Assembly (NCBI GenBank): GCA_020073465.1
Contig: JAIQFC010000011.1
Location: forward strand, 169,459 to 233,458
Origin: Terriglobia bacterium
Lineage (GTDB): Bacteria > Acidobacteriota > Terriglobia > Terriglobales > Acidobacteriaceae
DNA: 64,000 bases
Direction of reading: 5' to 3'
Shown here: positions 16,965-25,019 of the stretch, piece by piece
How positions within the stretch are numbered: the stretch's first letter is position 1
Layout: each line of letters starts with the position of its first letter
Translations under genes and position numbers: made by a program
The notes under the pieces: generated by a model
The model's database searches: none
What the model was told of the DNA's origin: nothing
The model's input: only the letters and a program-made list of their open reading frames with translations

Positions 16965-18007
16965 ATCCCGGCGGGAAGCTGCCCATCACATTCCCACACT
17001 CGGTCGGGGACCTGCCCGACTTCTACAATCACAAACCGTCGGCCAACCGCAGCTATGCGTTCAGCACCAGGAAGCCGCTGTTCCCCTTCGGCTACGGACT
17101 CAGCTACACCACATTCCGCTTTGACAACCTCCGTGTCGAACCAACGCAAATCCAGGTGGGCGGAACCGCCAAGGTCAGCGTCGACGTGACCAACACCGGA
17201 TCGCGCGAAGGCGACGAAGTCCCGCAGTTGTATATTCATCAAAAAATCGCTTCGGTGACGCGTCCCGTCATACAACTGAAAGGCTTCCAGCGCACCACGC
17301 TGAAAGCTGGCGAAAAGAAGACAGTTGAGTTCACTATCACCCCCGACACGCTATCGATGCTCAACCTCGAGCTGCACCGCGTCGTCGAGCCTGGCATCTT
17401 CGAAATCATGGTTGGGCCCAGCTCCGACCAGACCAGCACCGTCTCACTCGCGGCTGTTGGCACTCATGGCGAGACTGGACTGCCGCCCCTGCCTCCGCCC
17501 CCGGCGGGATCTGAGTCGGGCGTGGTCAGTACTTTCGACGATATGAAGCCCTCGGCCAACTTCGGCTCGTGGATCGTTGTCACCGACGCCGAAAATGGCG
17601 GCAAATCCACCGGATCCATGCAGGTGGTGGAAGCGGGCGCGAACAATTCGAAGGGAGCAATGCGGATGACCGGCGAAGTCGTTGTCGGCGGCCCGTTTCC
17701 TTTCTCCGGAGTAATGTTTGTCCCCGGCTCATCGCCGATGGATTCCGTCAATCTCTCCGGCAAGAAGACCATCTCGTTCTGGGCAAAAGGGGACGGCAAG
17801 AACTATGCCGTGGCCCTCCTCACCGAAAGCAACGCGGGCGGAATGCCGGCGATCCAGCCCTTCCTGGCTGGCCCCGAATGGAAGCAGTGCTCGTTTGACA
17901 TATCTTCCTTCCAGACCACCGGCACCGAGATCAGAGGACTGATTTTCGCCCGTGGCCAGGAACCCGGGAAATTTGAATTCGAACTCGATCAGGTGGAAAT
18001 CAAGTAA
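16961..18007 (+). CDS. Glycoside hydrolase family 3, C-terminal part (frameshifted gene)
   Basis: Continuation of the 15102 gene after a one-base deletion near 16891; the correct frame actually runs from about 16893. It contains MNPGGKLPITFPHSVGDLP and FPFGYGLSYTTF of the GH3 sandwich domain, the fibronectin-III-like domain (VTNTGSREGDEVPQLY...ELKGF-type region), and then about 160 residues resembling a CIA30/CBM11-type beta-sandwich (ISFWAKGDG, FDISSFQTTGTEIRGL) that may bind carbohydrate. A combined protein of about 968 residues would be a normal multidomain secreted GH3. Either a pseudogene or a sequence error. Confidence 0.75.
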   Translation: MNPGGKLPITFPHSVGDLPDFYNHKPSANRSYAFSTRKPLFPFGYGLSYTTFRFDNLRVEPTQIQVGGTAKVSVDVTNTGSREGDEVPQLYIHQKIASVTRPVIQLKGFQRTTLKAGEKKTVEFTITPDTLSMLNLELHRVVEPGIFEIMVGPSSDQTSTVSLAAVGTHGETGLPPLPPPPAGSESGVVSTFDDMKPSANFGSWIVVTDAENGGKSTGSMQVVEAGANNSKGAMRMTGEVVVGGPFPFSGVMFVPGSSPMDSVNLSGKKTISFWAKGDGKNYAVALLTESNAGGMPAIQPFLAGPEWKQCSFDISSFQTTGTEIRGLIFARGQEPGKFEFELDQVEIK

Positions 18008-18030
18008 TTCGGTAGGCTGACGTTGTGCGA

Positions 18031-18056
18031 GGGAGCGGCATTTACAATGCTCCCTT
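18031..18056 (+). terminator. Possible terminator after the GH3 gene
   Basis: GGGAGC and GCTCCC pair across a 12-base loop 25 bp after the GH3 stop, followed by only TT. A weak terminator at best. Confidence 0.35.
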
Positions 18057-18155
18057 GCGCATACTCATCTCAGCCGGTGAAGTTGAGGCGCCCAGCGGGC
18101 GTGAGGGCAGCGGGAGCCCGCTGCCGAAATCCCGAGCACCGCGAGGGACCTCACA
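18055..18155 (+). pseudogene. Truncated duplicate of the lpxB start
   Basis: TTG at 18055 begins MRILISAGEVEA, almost identical to the true LpxB start MRVLISAGEASG at 18156, which lies 101 bp downstream. At the nucleotide level CTCATCTCAGCCGGTGAAG versus CTCATTTCAGCGGGTGAAG. The DNA between is a palindromic stretch (CGGGAGCCCG). The copy runs out after about 12 codons. It may be a target duplication left by repeat insertion or a leader-peptide relic. Confidence 0.6.
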
Positions 18156-19385
18156 GTGAGAGTTCTCATTTCAGCGGGTGAAGCCTCAGGCGAAATGTAC
18201 GGCGCCCAGCTCATCGAAGCGCTGCACCGCCACGAAACCAACACTGCCCGTGTGGGGACAGCCGCCCCTTCGGCCAGCTCAGGGCAGGCCCCCGTCTGTC
18301 CGGCCGACTCGGAGAGTCGGCTCGCTTTCTTCGGCGTCGGTGGCGACCGCATGCGCACCGCCGGCTGCGACACGGTCGTCGACGCCAAGGATCTCGCAGT
18401 TGTCGGCATCACCGAGATCCTCAGCCACCTCCCGAAGATCTACAGCCTCTACCGCCACCTGATCAAAGCAGCTGACAAACGCAAGCCCAACCTCGCCATC
18501 GTCATCGACTCCCCCGCCTTCAACTGGCGCGTCGCCCGCCAGATGAAGAAGCGCAAGATCCCCACGGTCTACTACGTCGCCCCACAATTCTGGGCCTGGC
18601 GCCAGGGACGCGTCCGCTTGCTCCGCGACTACATCGACAAAGCCCTGGTCATCTTCCCCTTCGAAGAGCAGTTCTATCGTGAGCGCGGAGTCGATGCCAC
18701 CTTCGTCGGCCACCCCCTCGCTGAACTCCCGCACCCCGCGATCGAACGTGCTGACTACGCCACCCAATTCCGTCTCGATCCCGCCAAGCACTGGATCACG
18801 CTCATGCCTGGCAGCCGCGTCAAAGAAGTTCGAATGAACCTGCCCACGATCCTCGAAGCCGCCGCGCAACTTGGCCAGGCGTACGAATTTCTTCTCCCCG
18901 TCGCGCCCACGCTCGACCGCATATTCCTGCAAGACCAGATCACACAGCAGAACATCACTCTCGTCCCCGACGCCCTCCCCGCTCTTTGGCTCTCCCGCGC
19001 CGGAATCGTGGCCAGTGGCACCGCCACCGTCGAGGCCGCCATGATGCAGACGCCGTTCGTCATGGTCTACCGGGTGAGCCCGCTGACCTATTTGCTGGGC
19101 AAACCCCGCGTGAAGGTTCCTCGCTTTGCCATGGTCAACTTGATCGCGGGAGAAGAAATCGTCCCCGAACTGGTCCAACACGACTTCACCGCCCAAAACG
19201 TGGTCGCGCGCATCAACCAGATCCTCCCCGACGGCCCCAACCGCGACCTCATGTTGCAGGGCCTGGCCAAGGTGAAGTCCAAACTCCGCGTCCCACAACC
19301 CACCGGAGGCGCCACCCAGCACCCCGCCGACCGCGCCGCCGAAATCATCCTGGCGCTACTGCACCGGGTTCAGGCCAAAAGCTAA
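18156..19385 (+). CDS. lpxB: Lipid-A-disaccharide synthase with in-frame repeat insertion
   Basis: Condenses UDP-2,3-diacylglucosamine with lipid X to give the lipid A disaccharide at the inner membrane. The 409-residue product shows SAGEASGEMYGAQL, FFGVGGDRM, VVGITEIL, IDSPAFNWRVA, YYVAPQFWAWRQGR, FVGHPL and MPGSRVKEV, all LpxB hallmarks. About 29 residues (about 28-57, TARVGTAAPSASSGQAP...) separate the first helix from FFGVGG, where relatives have very few; this stretch is a palindromic repeat read in frame. GTG 18156 has GAGGGA eight bases upstream. The C-terminus ends in AGCTAAGAGC-type short repeats. Confidence 0.9.
   Translation: MRVLISAGEASGEMYGAQLIEALHRHETNTARVGTAAPSASSGQAPVCPADSESRLAFFGVGGDRMRTAGCDTVVDAKDLAVVGITEILSHLPKIYSLYRHLIKAADKRKPNLAIVIDSPAFNWRVARQMKKRKIPTVYYVAPQFWAWRQGRVRLLRDYIDKALVIFPFEEQFYRERGVDATFVGHPLAELPHPAIERADYATQFRLDPAKHWITLMPGSRVKEVRMNLPTILEAAAQLGQAYEFLLPVAPTLDRIFLQDQITQQNITLVPDALPALWLSRAGIVASGTATVEAAMMQTPFVMVYRVSPLTYLLGKPRVKVPRFAMVNLIAGEEIVPELVQHDFTAQNVVARINQILPDGPNRDLMLQGLAKVKSKLRVPQPTGGATQHPADRAAEIILALLHRVQAKS
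18247..18326. repeat. Palindromic repeat inserted in frame in lpxB
   Basis: GTGTGGGGACAGCCGCCCC followed by GCCGACTCGGAGAGTCGGC: the same two-hairpin architecture as in the ABC exporter (13985) and the intergenic copy at 26301. Length and phase keep the lpxB frame open. Confidence 0.75.
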
Positions 19386-19490
19386 GAGCTAAAAGCCAAT
19401 AGCCCGTGTAATCCTTGTGCTCCCAGCATCTTTTGCGTAAGAATCTTCATCATAGGGATATAGTGGTATTTTCCCTGGAGATTCTCCTGA

Positions 19491-21509
19491 ATGCAGATTC
19501 GCCTCCGGCGCGCGGCATGCGTCCTAAAGAGTTCCTTCGTCCTTTTACTGGCATTCTTCCTGACGACCGTCACATGGGCCGCGGAAAAGCCCCGTCTGCG
19601 CGTCGACGACTACCAGATTGAGGCCGAACTTACCCCGCATCTCCACCAGATTTCGGCCCGCGCGAAGGTCAAATTCACCGCGCTGCAGGACGTCAACGTC
19701 GCCGTCTTCGAACTGCATAACGGCCTGCGTGTGACCAAGGTTCTGGACGCCAACAACAAACTGCTCTCCGCCGAGCGTGTCACCCAGGATTCCACCATCC
19801 GCGTTCCCCTGCCTGCGGGCCTGGCGAAAGACGCCTCCACGATCCTGACCTTCGAATACGAAGGCCAACTTGAAACCGCCGATGATAGCCCTGTCCCCGG
19901 CCTCAAGCTCGCTTACGTCGGCGATGACACCAGCTACCTGCTCTACTCCGGACGCTGGTTTCCCGTCAGCGGCTTCGGCCTCAACCGCTTCACCTCAACC
20001 ATTAGCGTGATCGTGCCCGCGCATATGGTCGTCATCGGCAGCGGAAAGCTGACCATCACTGACAGCGCCCCATCGAAGAAGCCAACCTCCAGCGGCCTGC
20101 CGACCAAGACCTTCACCTTCGTCGCGACCAAGCCGAGCTTTCCCGGCACCATCGTCGCCGGCGTTTTTCAGGAGTACAAAAGCGATGAAGCCGGCATGGA
20201 TCTTCATGTTTTTTTCAAGCCGACGCATCAGACCATAGCCCCGACATACGCCACGACCGCAGTTCAGGAGTTCACCTACTACCTCACGCTCTACGGCCTC
20301 CCGCCGTCGCAGAAGCTGAATGTGGTCGAACTCCCGGCCGACACAGTTCCATACGCCTGGGCACCGGAGATCGCTGGCCTGGCTGGGCCTTCCATCACCG
20401 AGAAGACCAACTACCGCCTGCTGGCCGACGCGATTGCTCACCAGTGGTGGGGAGTTTCCGTGAGCCCCGCGACCAAGGATGACTGGTGGTTGAGCGACGG
20501 ATTTTCCCGCTACTCTGAGGCGATGTACGTCGAGAACGCCGCTGGAGCGGCCGGCCTCGAAGAAGCCGTGAAAGATATGTCGGTGGGCGCGCTCGCCTAT
20601 GACACCGTTCCGCTGTCGAGCGCCAGCAAACTCGATCTGTTCTCCACCGAATTCCAGTCGCTGGCCACCGACAAAGGAGCCATGATCCTGCACATGCTGC
20701 GCTGGGTGCTGGGCGACGAAAAGTACCTGAAGACGATGCGCGACTTCTCCGCGCAATTCGCCGGGAAGTCTGCCAGCCTCGACGACTTCCGCGCCATCGC
20801 TGAGAAGAACTACGGCGACCAGCTCACCTGGTTCTTCTCCCAGTGGCTCGACTCCACCGGCGCCCCCGAGTTCAAGGTGAAGTACACCGTCTATCGCCTG
20901 GGCAGCGACAAGGGTTTCCGCGTCACTGGCGCGATTTCCCAGGACCTCGACCTTTTCCGCATGCCCGTTGATTTGAAGATCGACACCGATGGCAAGACGG
21001 AAGACAAGCGCATCGAAGTCGTCGGTACCAACTCGCCATTCACGGTCGAAACCTTCGGACGTCCGCGCCGCATCGCCGTCGATCCCGATCACCGCGTGCT
21101 CACCAATTCAAGCGACGTGAAGCTGCGCTCCTCCATCCTGCGCGGACAGGCCTCGCAGCAACAGGGCGATCTCTCCGGCGCCCTGGCCGAGTTCAACAAG
21201 GCGCTCGACCTCAACAAGAACAGCTCCCTTGCTCACTACCGGATCGCGGAAGTTTTCTTCCTGCAGAGAAACTACCAGTCGGCAGCCAATGCCTACCGCG
21301 AAGCCATCAACGGCGATGGCGAGCCGCGCTGGACCGAAGTCTGGAGCCGCATTCAGCTCGGCAAGATTTTTGATATCACCGGCCAGCGCGAACGCGCCGT
21401 CAACGAATATCGCCAGGCCGTCCAAACCAACGACAATACTTTCGGGGCTCTTGAAGAAGCTCGCAGATACCTGCAGAAGGCCTACGAGCGGCCCAAGGAA
21501 AAACAATAA
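19491..21509 (+). CDS. Secreted M1-aminopeptidase-like protein with degenerate zinc site, plus TPR
   Basis: A 672-residue exported protein: signal peptide to about residue 30 (TTVTWAAE), an N-terminal beta domain (LTPHLHQISARAKVKFTAL), a gluzincin-like catalytic domain and C-terminal TPR repeats (about 545-660). The zinc motif HExxH is replaced by DAIAH within ADAIAHQWWG (about 312-320), and the third-ligand motif NEGF reads SDGF (about 335). The catalytic Glu and one ligand are thus absent, so peptidase activity is unlikely; a binding or scaffold role is inferred. GGAG lies ten bases before ATG 19491. It follows lpxB by 105 bp. Confidence 0.75.
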   Translation: MQIRLRRAACVLKSSFVLLLAFFLTTVTWAAEKPRLRVDDYQIEAELTPHLHQISARAKVKFTALQDVNVAVFELHNGLRVTKVLDANNKLLSAERVTQDSTIRVPLPAGLAKDASTILTFEYEGQLETADDSPVPGLKLAYVGDDTSYLLYSGRWFPVSGFGLNRFTSTISVIVPAHMVVIGSGKLTITDSAPSKKPTSSGLPTKTFTFVATKPSFPGTIVAGVFQEYKSDEAGMDLHVFFKPTHQTIAPTYATTAVQEFTYYLTLYGLPPSQKLNVVELPADTVPYAWAPEIAGLAGPSITEKTNYRLLADAIAHQWWGVSVSPATKDDWWLSDGFSRYSEAMYVENAAGAAGLEEAVKDMSVGALAYDTVPLSSASKLDLFSTEFQSLATDKGAMILHMLRWVLGDEKYLKTMRDFSAQFAGKSASLDDFRAIAEKNYGDQLTWFFSQWLDSTGAPEFKVKYTVYRLGSDKGFRVTGAISQDLDLFRMPVDLKIDTDGKTEDKRIEVVGTNSPFTVETFGRPRRIAVDPDHRVLTNSSDVKLRSSILRGQASQQQGDLSGALAEFNKALDLNKNSSLAHYRIAEVFFLQRNYQSAANAYREAINGDGEPRWTEVWSRIQLGKIFDITGQRERAVNEYRQAVQTNDNTFGALEEARRYLQKAYERPKEKQ

Positions 21510-21570
21510 GTCAGTCGTCCTGCTTCCCACTGCCAGCAAGGGCTGGGGTATAGTTCTCCCGAGCTCCGTG

Positions 21571-21648
21571 ATGAGAACTGTGCGGCTGTTCCTTTCCCTT
21601 CTGACCTTACTGCTCGCGGAAAGCCCTGCCTCCGCGAAGTCCTATTAA
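21571..21648 (+). pseudogene. Signal-peptide exon of the cyanophycinase gene, cut off by an in-frame TAA
   Basis: ATG 21571 starts a typical Sec signal, MRTVRLFLSLLTLLLAESPA, then SAKSY and TAA (21646-21648). After the stop the same frame continues YFRMGNKDD into the cyanophycinase ORF. The normal gene was evidently one frame, and the stop separates export signal from enzyme. Confidence 0.7.
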
Positions 21649-21657
21649 TACTTCCGC

Positions 21658-22572
21658 ATGGGAAACAAGGACGATGTCCAGACCAAGCTCACGGCCGGGA
21701 TTGCCATGATGGGTGGTGGCAGTGATCTCGATGAAGCATTCCGATGGCTTTGCAGCAGAGGGGCCGGAGGTGATTTCCTTATTCTGCGTGCGCGCGGAGA
21801 CGACGACTACAACCCTTACGTCAACGGCCTGTGCAAGACGAACTCTGTCGCTACCCTCATCATTCCCAATCGCGAGGCGGCAGAAGATCCAGCGGTCGCC
21901 GACATCATCCGGAAAGCAGAAGTGGTGTTCATTGCCAGCGGCGACCAGTCCAACTACGTTCGTGGCTGGCAGGGGACGCCTGTCGAGGACGCAATCAATG
22001 CCGGCCTGGCCGCTGGCAAGCCCATCGGCGGTACCAGCGCCGGCTTGGCGGTTGAGGGAGAGTTTGTCTACGGCTGTTTGAAAGACAAGCCCGATGACAA
22101 GGATCTGGCGTCCACCGATGTTCTTCCCAACCCGTATTTCGAGCGGGTGACGCTAGTCCGTAATTTCCTGAAAATTCCACATCTCGAGAACCTGCTGACG
22201 GATTCCCACTTCGCCAAGCGGGACCGCATGGGACGGACCCTGGGTTTTCTGGCGCGCCTCATCGAGGACAGATGGTCGCAGCATCCGCGAGAGGTTGCCA
22301 TTGACGAAAAGTCAGCCGTTCTGGTGGAGGCGGACGGAAAGGCAACCGTTGTGGGAAGTGGAAAAGGCGCCTACTTCCTCCTCCCCTCGCTCGCCCCGGA
22401 TGTCTGCAGGAAAGACGTTCCGCTAACGTTTCGCGGCGTCAGCGTCTACCGGGTTCGAACTGGCGGGCGCTTCGACCTGGATTCATGGACAGGCACGGGC
22501 GGAACTGCCTACTCGCTTTCTGTAGAACGGGGCGCCATCAAGAGTACCCAGGCAAAGAACTCAGTCTACTGA
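21658..22572 (+). CDS. Cyanophycinase-like serine peptidase (S51 family)
   Basis: The 304-residue product resembles exported cyanophycinase-type S51 hydrolases, which release dipeptides from cyanophycin or act as related aspartyl dipeptidases. IAMMGGGSDLDEAFRWL, FIASGDQSNYVR and GTSAG with the nucleophile Ser127 are present, as is the DSHFAKRDRMGR region carrying catalytic His. The in-frame stop at 21646 means this ORF, starting at ATG 21658, lacks a signal peptide and would stay cytoplasmic unless the stop is read through or is a sequencing error. No cyanophycin synthetase gene is in the window. Confidence 0.8.
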   Translation: MGNKDDVQTKLTAGIAMMGGGSDLDEAFRWLCSRGAGGDFLILRARGDDDYNPYVNGLCKTNSVATLIIPNREAAEDPAVADIIRKAEVVFIASGDQSNYVRGWQGTPVEDAINAGLAAGKPIGGTSAGLAVEGEFVYGCLKDKPDDKDLASTDVLPNPYFERVTLVRNFLKIPHLENLLTDSHFAKRDRMGRTLGFLARLIEDRWSQHPREVAIDEKSAVLVEADGKATVVGSGKGAYFLLPSLAPDVCRKDVPLTFRGVSVYRVRTGGRFDLDSWTGTGGTAYSLSVERGAIKSTQAKNSVY

Positions 22573-22635
22573 AACGCCGCGCGGGTGCACCCTTTCACCC
22601 GGAGTGGGCGGAAAAACGTCCTTCCTGAATCTTTT

Positions 22636-22647
22636 CTCTATATAGAG
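22636..22647. promoter_or_regulatory. 12-bp palindrome upstream of pirin
   Basis: CTCTATATAGAG is a perfect palindrome 31 bp before the pirin ATG, in an AT-rich promoter-like stretch. A MarR-type regulator is encoded downstream and could bind here; this is inference. Confidence 0.4.
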
Positions 22648-22678
22648 CATCTTTATATGAAGATAATCGGAGGCAGCA

Positions 22679-23566
22679 ATGTCAACCCCTAAGAAAGTCC
22701 TCGGAATCTTCAAGCCTGGCTCCACTCACTGGGTGGGAGACGGCTTCCATGTCCGCAACCTCTTCCCCTCAAACGGGATCGGCGATGAGATCAGTCCCTT
22801 CCTCATGCTGGACTATGCCGGCCCGACGCGGGTCAGCCCCAGTCCCAATCCGCGTGGCGTCGGCGAGCACCCACACCGCGGCTTTGAGACGGTCACCATC
22901 GCCTACCAGGGCGCCGTCGAGCACCGCGATTCCGCCGGTCATTCGGGCACGATTTATCCCGGCGACGTGCAATGGATGACTGCCGCGTCAGGTGTCGTCC
23001 ACGAAGAGATGCACGAGCACGAGTTCGCCAGGAAAGGCGGCACCTTCGAGATGGTCCAGCTCTGGGTCAATCTGCCCAAGGCTCACAAGATGTCCCGCCC
23101 CCGCTACCAGACTCTGGCGAGCCAGAACATTCCAGTCGTACAACTCGGCCCGGCCGGATATGCGCGAGTCATCGCCGGCGAGTTCAGCGGAGTCAAAGGC
23201 CCGGCTCAAACCTTTACTCCGGTGAACGTCTTCGACGTGCGACTGAAAGGTGGAACTCAAACAGAACTAACCCTTCCAGCCGGACACAACACCGCCGTAG
23301 TCCTGTTGAAGGGTGACGTAGTCGTGAACTCCACCGAGCAACTCGAGGGCGAAGCTCAGATTGCACTCTTGAGTTCTGAGGGTGAACGCATCCCGCTCGA
23401 CGTGAAGGAAGACACGACACTTCTGGTCCTGAGCGGCGAGCCCATCCACGAACCAGTCGTAAGCTATGGTCCCTTCGTGATGAACACGCGCGAAGAGATC
23501 CTCGAGGCCGTCGCCGACTACCAGGCCGGCAAAATGGGTCACCTGGAAGCAAAGGTCTCACATTGA
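22679..23566 (+). CDS. Pirin family protein
   Basis: Bicupin of 295 residues. The N-terminal cupin carries the metal-binding set HPHRGFETVT plus later His and Glu (GVVHEEMHEHEF), as in pirins with quercetin 2,3-dioxygenase-like sites; the C-terminal cupin is degenerate. Pirins act as iron-dependent redox-sensing proteins or dioxygenases; the role here is unknown. GGAGG lies about seven bases before ATG 22679. It heads a stress-like cluster with a MarR regulator and DoxX downstream, and a palindrome upstream suggests regulation. Confidence 0.87.
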   Translation: MSTPKKVLGIFKPGSTHWVGDGFHVRNLFPSNGIGDEISPFLMLDYAGPTRVSPSPNPRGVGEHPHRGFETVTIAYQGAVEHRDSAGHSGTIYPGDVQWMTAASGVVHEEMHEHEFARKGGTFEMVQLWVNLPKAHKMSRPRYQTLASQNIPVVQLGPAGYARVIAGEFSGVKGPAQTFTPVNVFDVRLKGGTQTELTLPAGHNTAVVLLKGDVVVNSTEQLEGEAQIALLSSEGERIPLDVKEDTTLLVLSGEPIHEPVVSYGPFVMNTREEILEAVADYQAGKMGHLEAKVSH

Positions 23567-23634
23567 GGAACGAGCTTCAGAGTGGGCGTGGGATCTGAAC
23601 TCCGGGTGAAGAAAATGAACGGGATCAGCAGATC

Positions 23635-23721
23635 CCAGCCCCGCCGGGGCGGCATATGAAAGCCCGGCACGGAAGTGCCGGGTAGGGTCAGCGGTTTGAG
23701 CGAGTCCCGTAGGGACGGCAC
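23635..23721. repeat. Mosaic palindromic repeat, family E copy 1
   Basis: Contains CCCGGCACGGAAGTGCCGGG and GAGTCCCGTAGGGACGGCAC. The same two modules occur in inverted orientation at 44542-44629, and the second module near 7000 and 34300. It separates pirin from the MarR gene. Confidence 0.7.
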
Positions 23722-23740
23722 GATTTCTTCGGAGCAAAGC

Positions 23741-24214
23741 ATGGCAGCCCGCAAAACAAACACGACTGGCGTTCACCTCTGGCTGGTGTTGATGAAGGCC
23801 TACCAGTCGCTCGAACACCGCGCCATGCGCAGCATCGGTGATACCAGCCTCTGTTTTTCAGACTTCGCCGTCCTGGAAGCCTTGCTCCACAAAGGTCCCC
23901 TGCCCGTGAACACGGTCGGCGCAAAAGTCGCGCTCACTAGCGGATCCTCGACCGCGGCCATCGACCGTCTCGAAAAAAGGGGCCTGGTCCGCCGCGCCCC
24001 GGACGCCACTGATCGCCGAACCAGAATCGTCCACCTTACCGACAAGGGCAGAACTCTGATCGAGCCCGCCTTCCGCAAGCATGCTGCCGACATGGAAGCA
24101 GTTACCGCCAGTCTCTCAGGTGCGGAAAAGAGCATTCTCCTCGATCTTCTCAAGAAGCTTGGCAAGTCCGCAGTCTCGGGCCCCGCAACTGATCTCTCAT
24201 CCACGAAAGGATAA
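23741..24214 (+). CDS. MarR family transcriptional regulator
   Basis: 157-residue winged-helix protein. The helix-turn-helix region NTVGAKVALTSGSSTAAIDRLEKRGLVRR and the wing DATDRRTRIVHLTDKGR are standard MarR. Such proteins repress nearby stress or efflux genes and release DNA on binding phenolics or oxidation. The frame is open back to 23675 through a repeat, but ATG 23741 with GGAG seven bases upstream is the natural start. Followed by doxX four bases later; likely regulates doxX and perhaps pirin. Confidence 0.87.
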   Translation: MAARKTNTTGVHLWLVLMKAYQSLEHRAMRSIGDTSLCFSDFAVLEALLHKGPLPVNTVGAKVALTSGSSTAAIDRLEKRGLVRRAPDATDRRTRIVHLTDKGRTLIEPAFRKHAADMEAVTASLSGAEKSILLDLLKKLGKSAVSGPATDLSSTKG

Positions 24215-24218
24215 ACTC

Positions 24219-24677
24219 ATGCTCACGAAACTCACTGGCACCGACTCCCACAACTTCGCACTAACGATTCTCCGGCTCTTCCTCGGAATCGTTTTTTTCG
24301 CTCACGGCGGCCAGAAAGCCCTCGGCTGGTTCGGCGGCTACGGCTACAGCGGCACTATGGGCTTCTTCACCCACCAGGGAATTCCCGCTCCCTTGGCCTT
24401 CCTCGCCATCATGGCGGAATTCCTCGGCGGCCTCGGCCTGATTGTCGGCCTTCTCAGTCGCATTGCCGCCTTCGGCATCTTCTGCAACATGCTCGTCGCA
24501 GTTCTTATGTACCACCGTCACGTTGGGTTCTTTATGAATTGGGGAGGAGATCAAAAAGGCGAGGGTTACGAGTTTCACCTTCTGGCGATGGCCATCGCGC
24601 TCGCGATTATGATCGCCGGCTCCGGCGCTCTCTCCGTCGATGCCACCCTCTCCGGAGACGCCGACCGTCGCCCTTGA
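24219..24677 (+). CDS. DoxX family membrane protein
   Basis: 152 residues with four membrane helices. RLFLGIVFFAHGGQKALGWFGG and FLAIMAEFLGGLGLIVGL are the DoxX/DoxD-like family signature. Members are small inner-membrane redox-associated proteins, some linked to thiol or respiratory stress; the exact reaction is unknown. The start follows the MarR stop by four bases, so the genes are one unit. Confidence 0.85.
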   Translation: MLTKLTGTDSHNFALTILRLFLGIVFFAHGGQKALGWFGGYGYSGTMGFFTHQGIPAPLAFLAIMAEFLGGLGLIVGLLSRIAAFGIFCNMLVAVLMYHRHVGFFMNWGGDQKGEGYEFHLLAMAIALAIMIAGSGALSVDATLSGDADRRP

Positions 24678-25019
24678 TGATGTGCCGCTGCTCCTGGCGC
24701 CTCATTTCCTTGTCATCCCGAGGCGGGCGCGTTTTGCCCGCCGCGGGACCTTACGTCTGCGTCCCCCGCCGCTGCAGCTGGTGAGTTTATGCACCGCCCC
24801 TACCGGCCGCCGCGAACCTCAATCCGCGCCCGAAGATTCTTCATTCCCGCGTGCCCCCCAGCTAACCTTTTTCTGCTCTTCGGTGTCTAACCCCCTAACG
24901 ACGCAGGGAACTTCGCATAGCCCAGCTTCGTATCTCTGATCAGATGGTTAGGCGGGATTGAGACCCCTCGCCTGAACGTTACCCGGGGCCCCCACGCTCC
25001 TCCCCGGAAGTGTGGGGGC
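24678..25019. other. Non-coding gap before the permease pair
   Basis: 342 bp with no credible ORF. The only structure seen is CCCCCACGCTC...GTGTGGGGG (about 24988-25018), an imperfect hairpin ending at the ATG of the permease gene, which might influence its translation. Confidence 0.4.
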
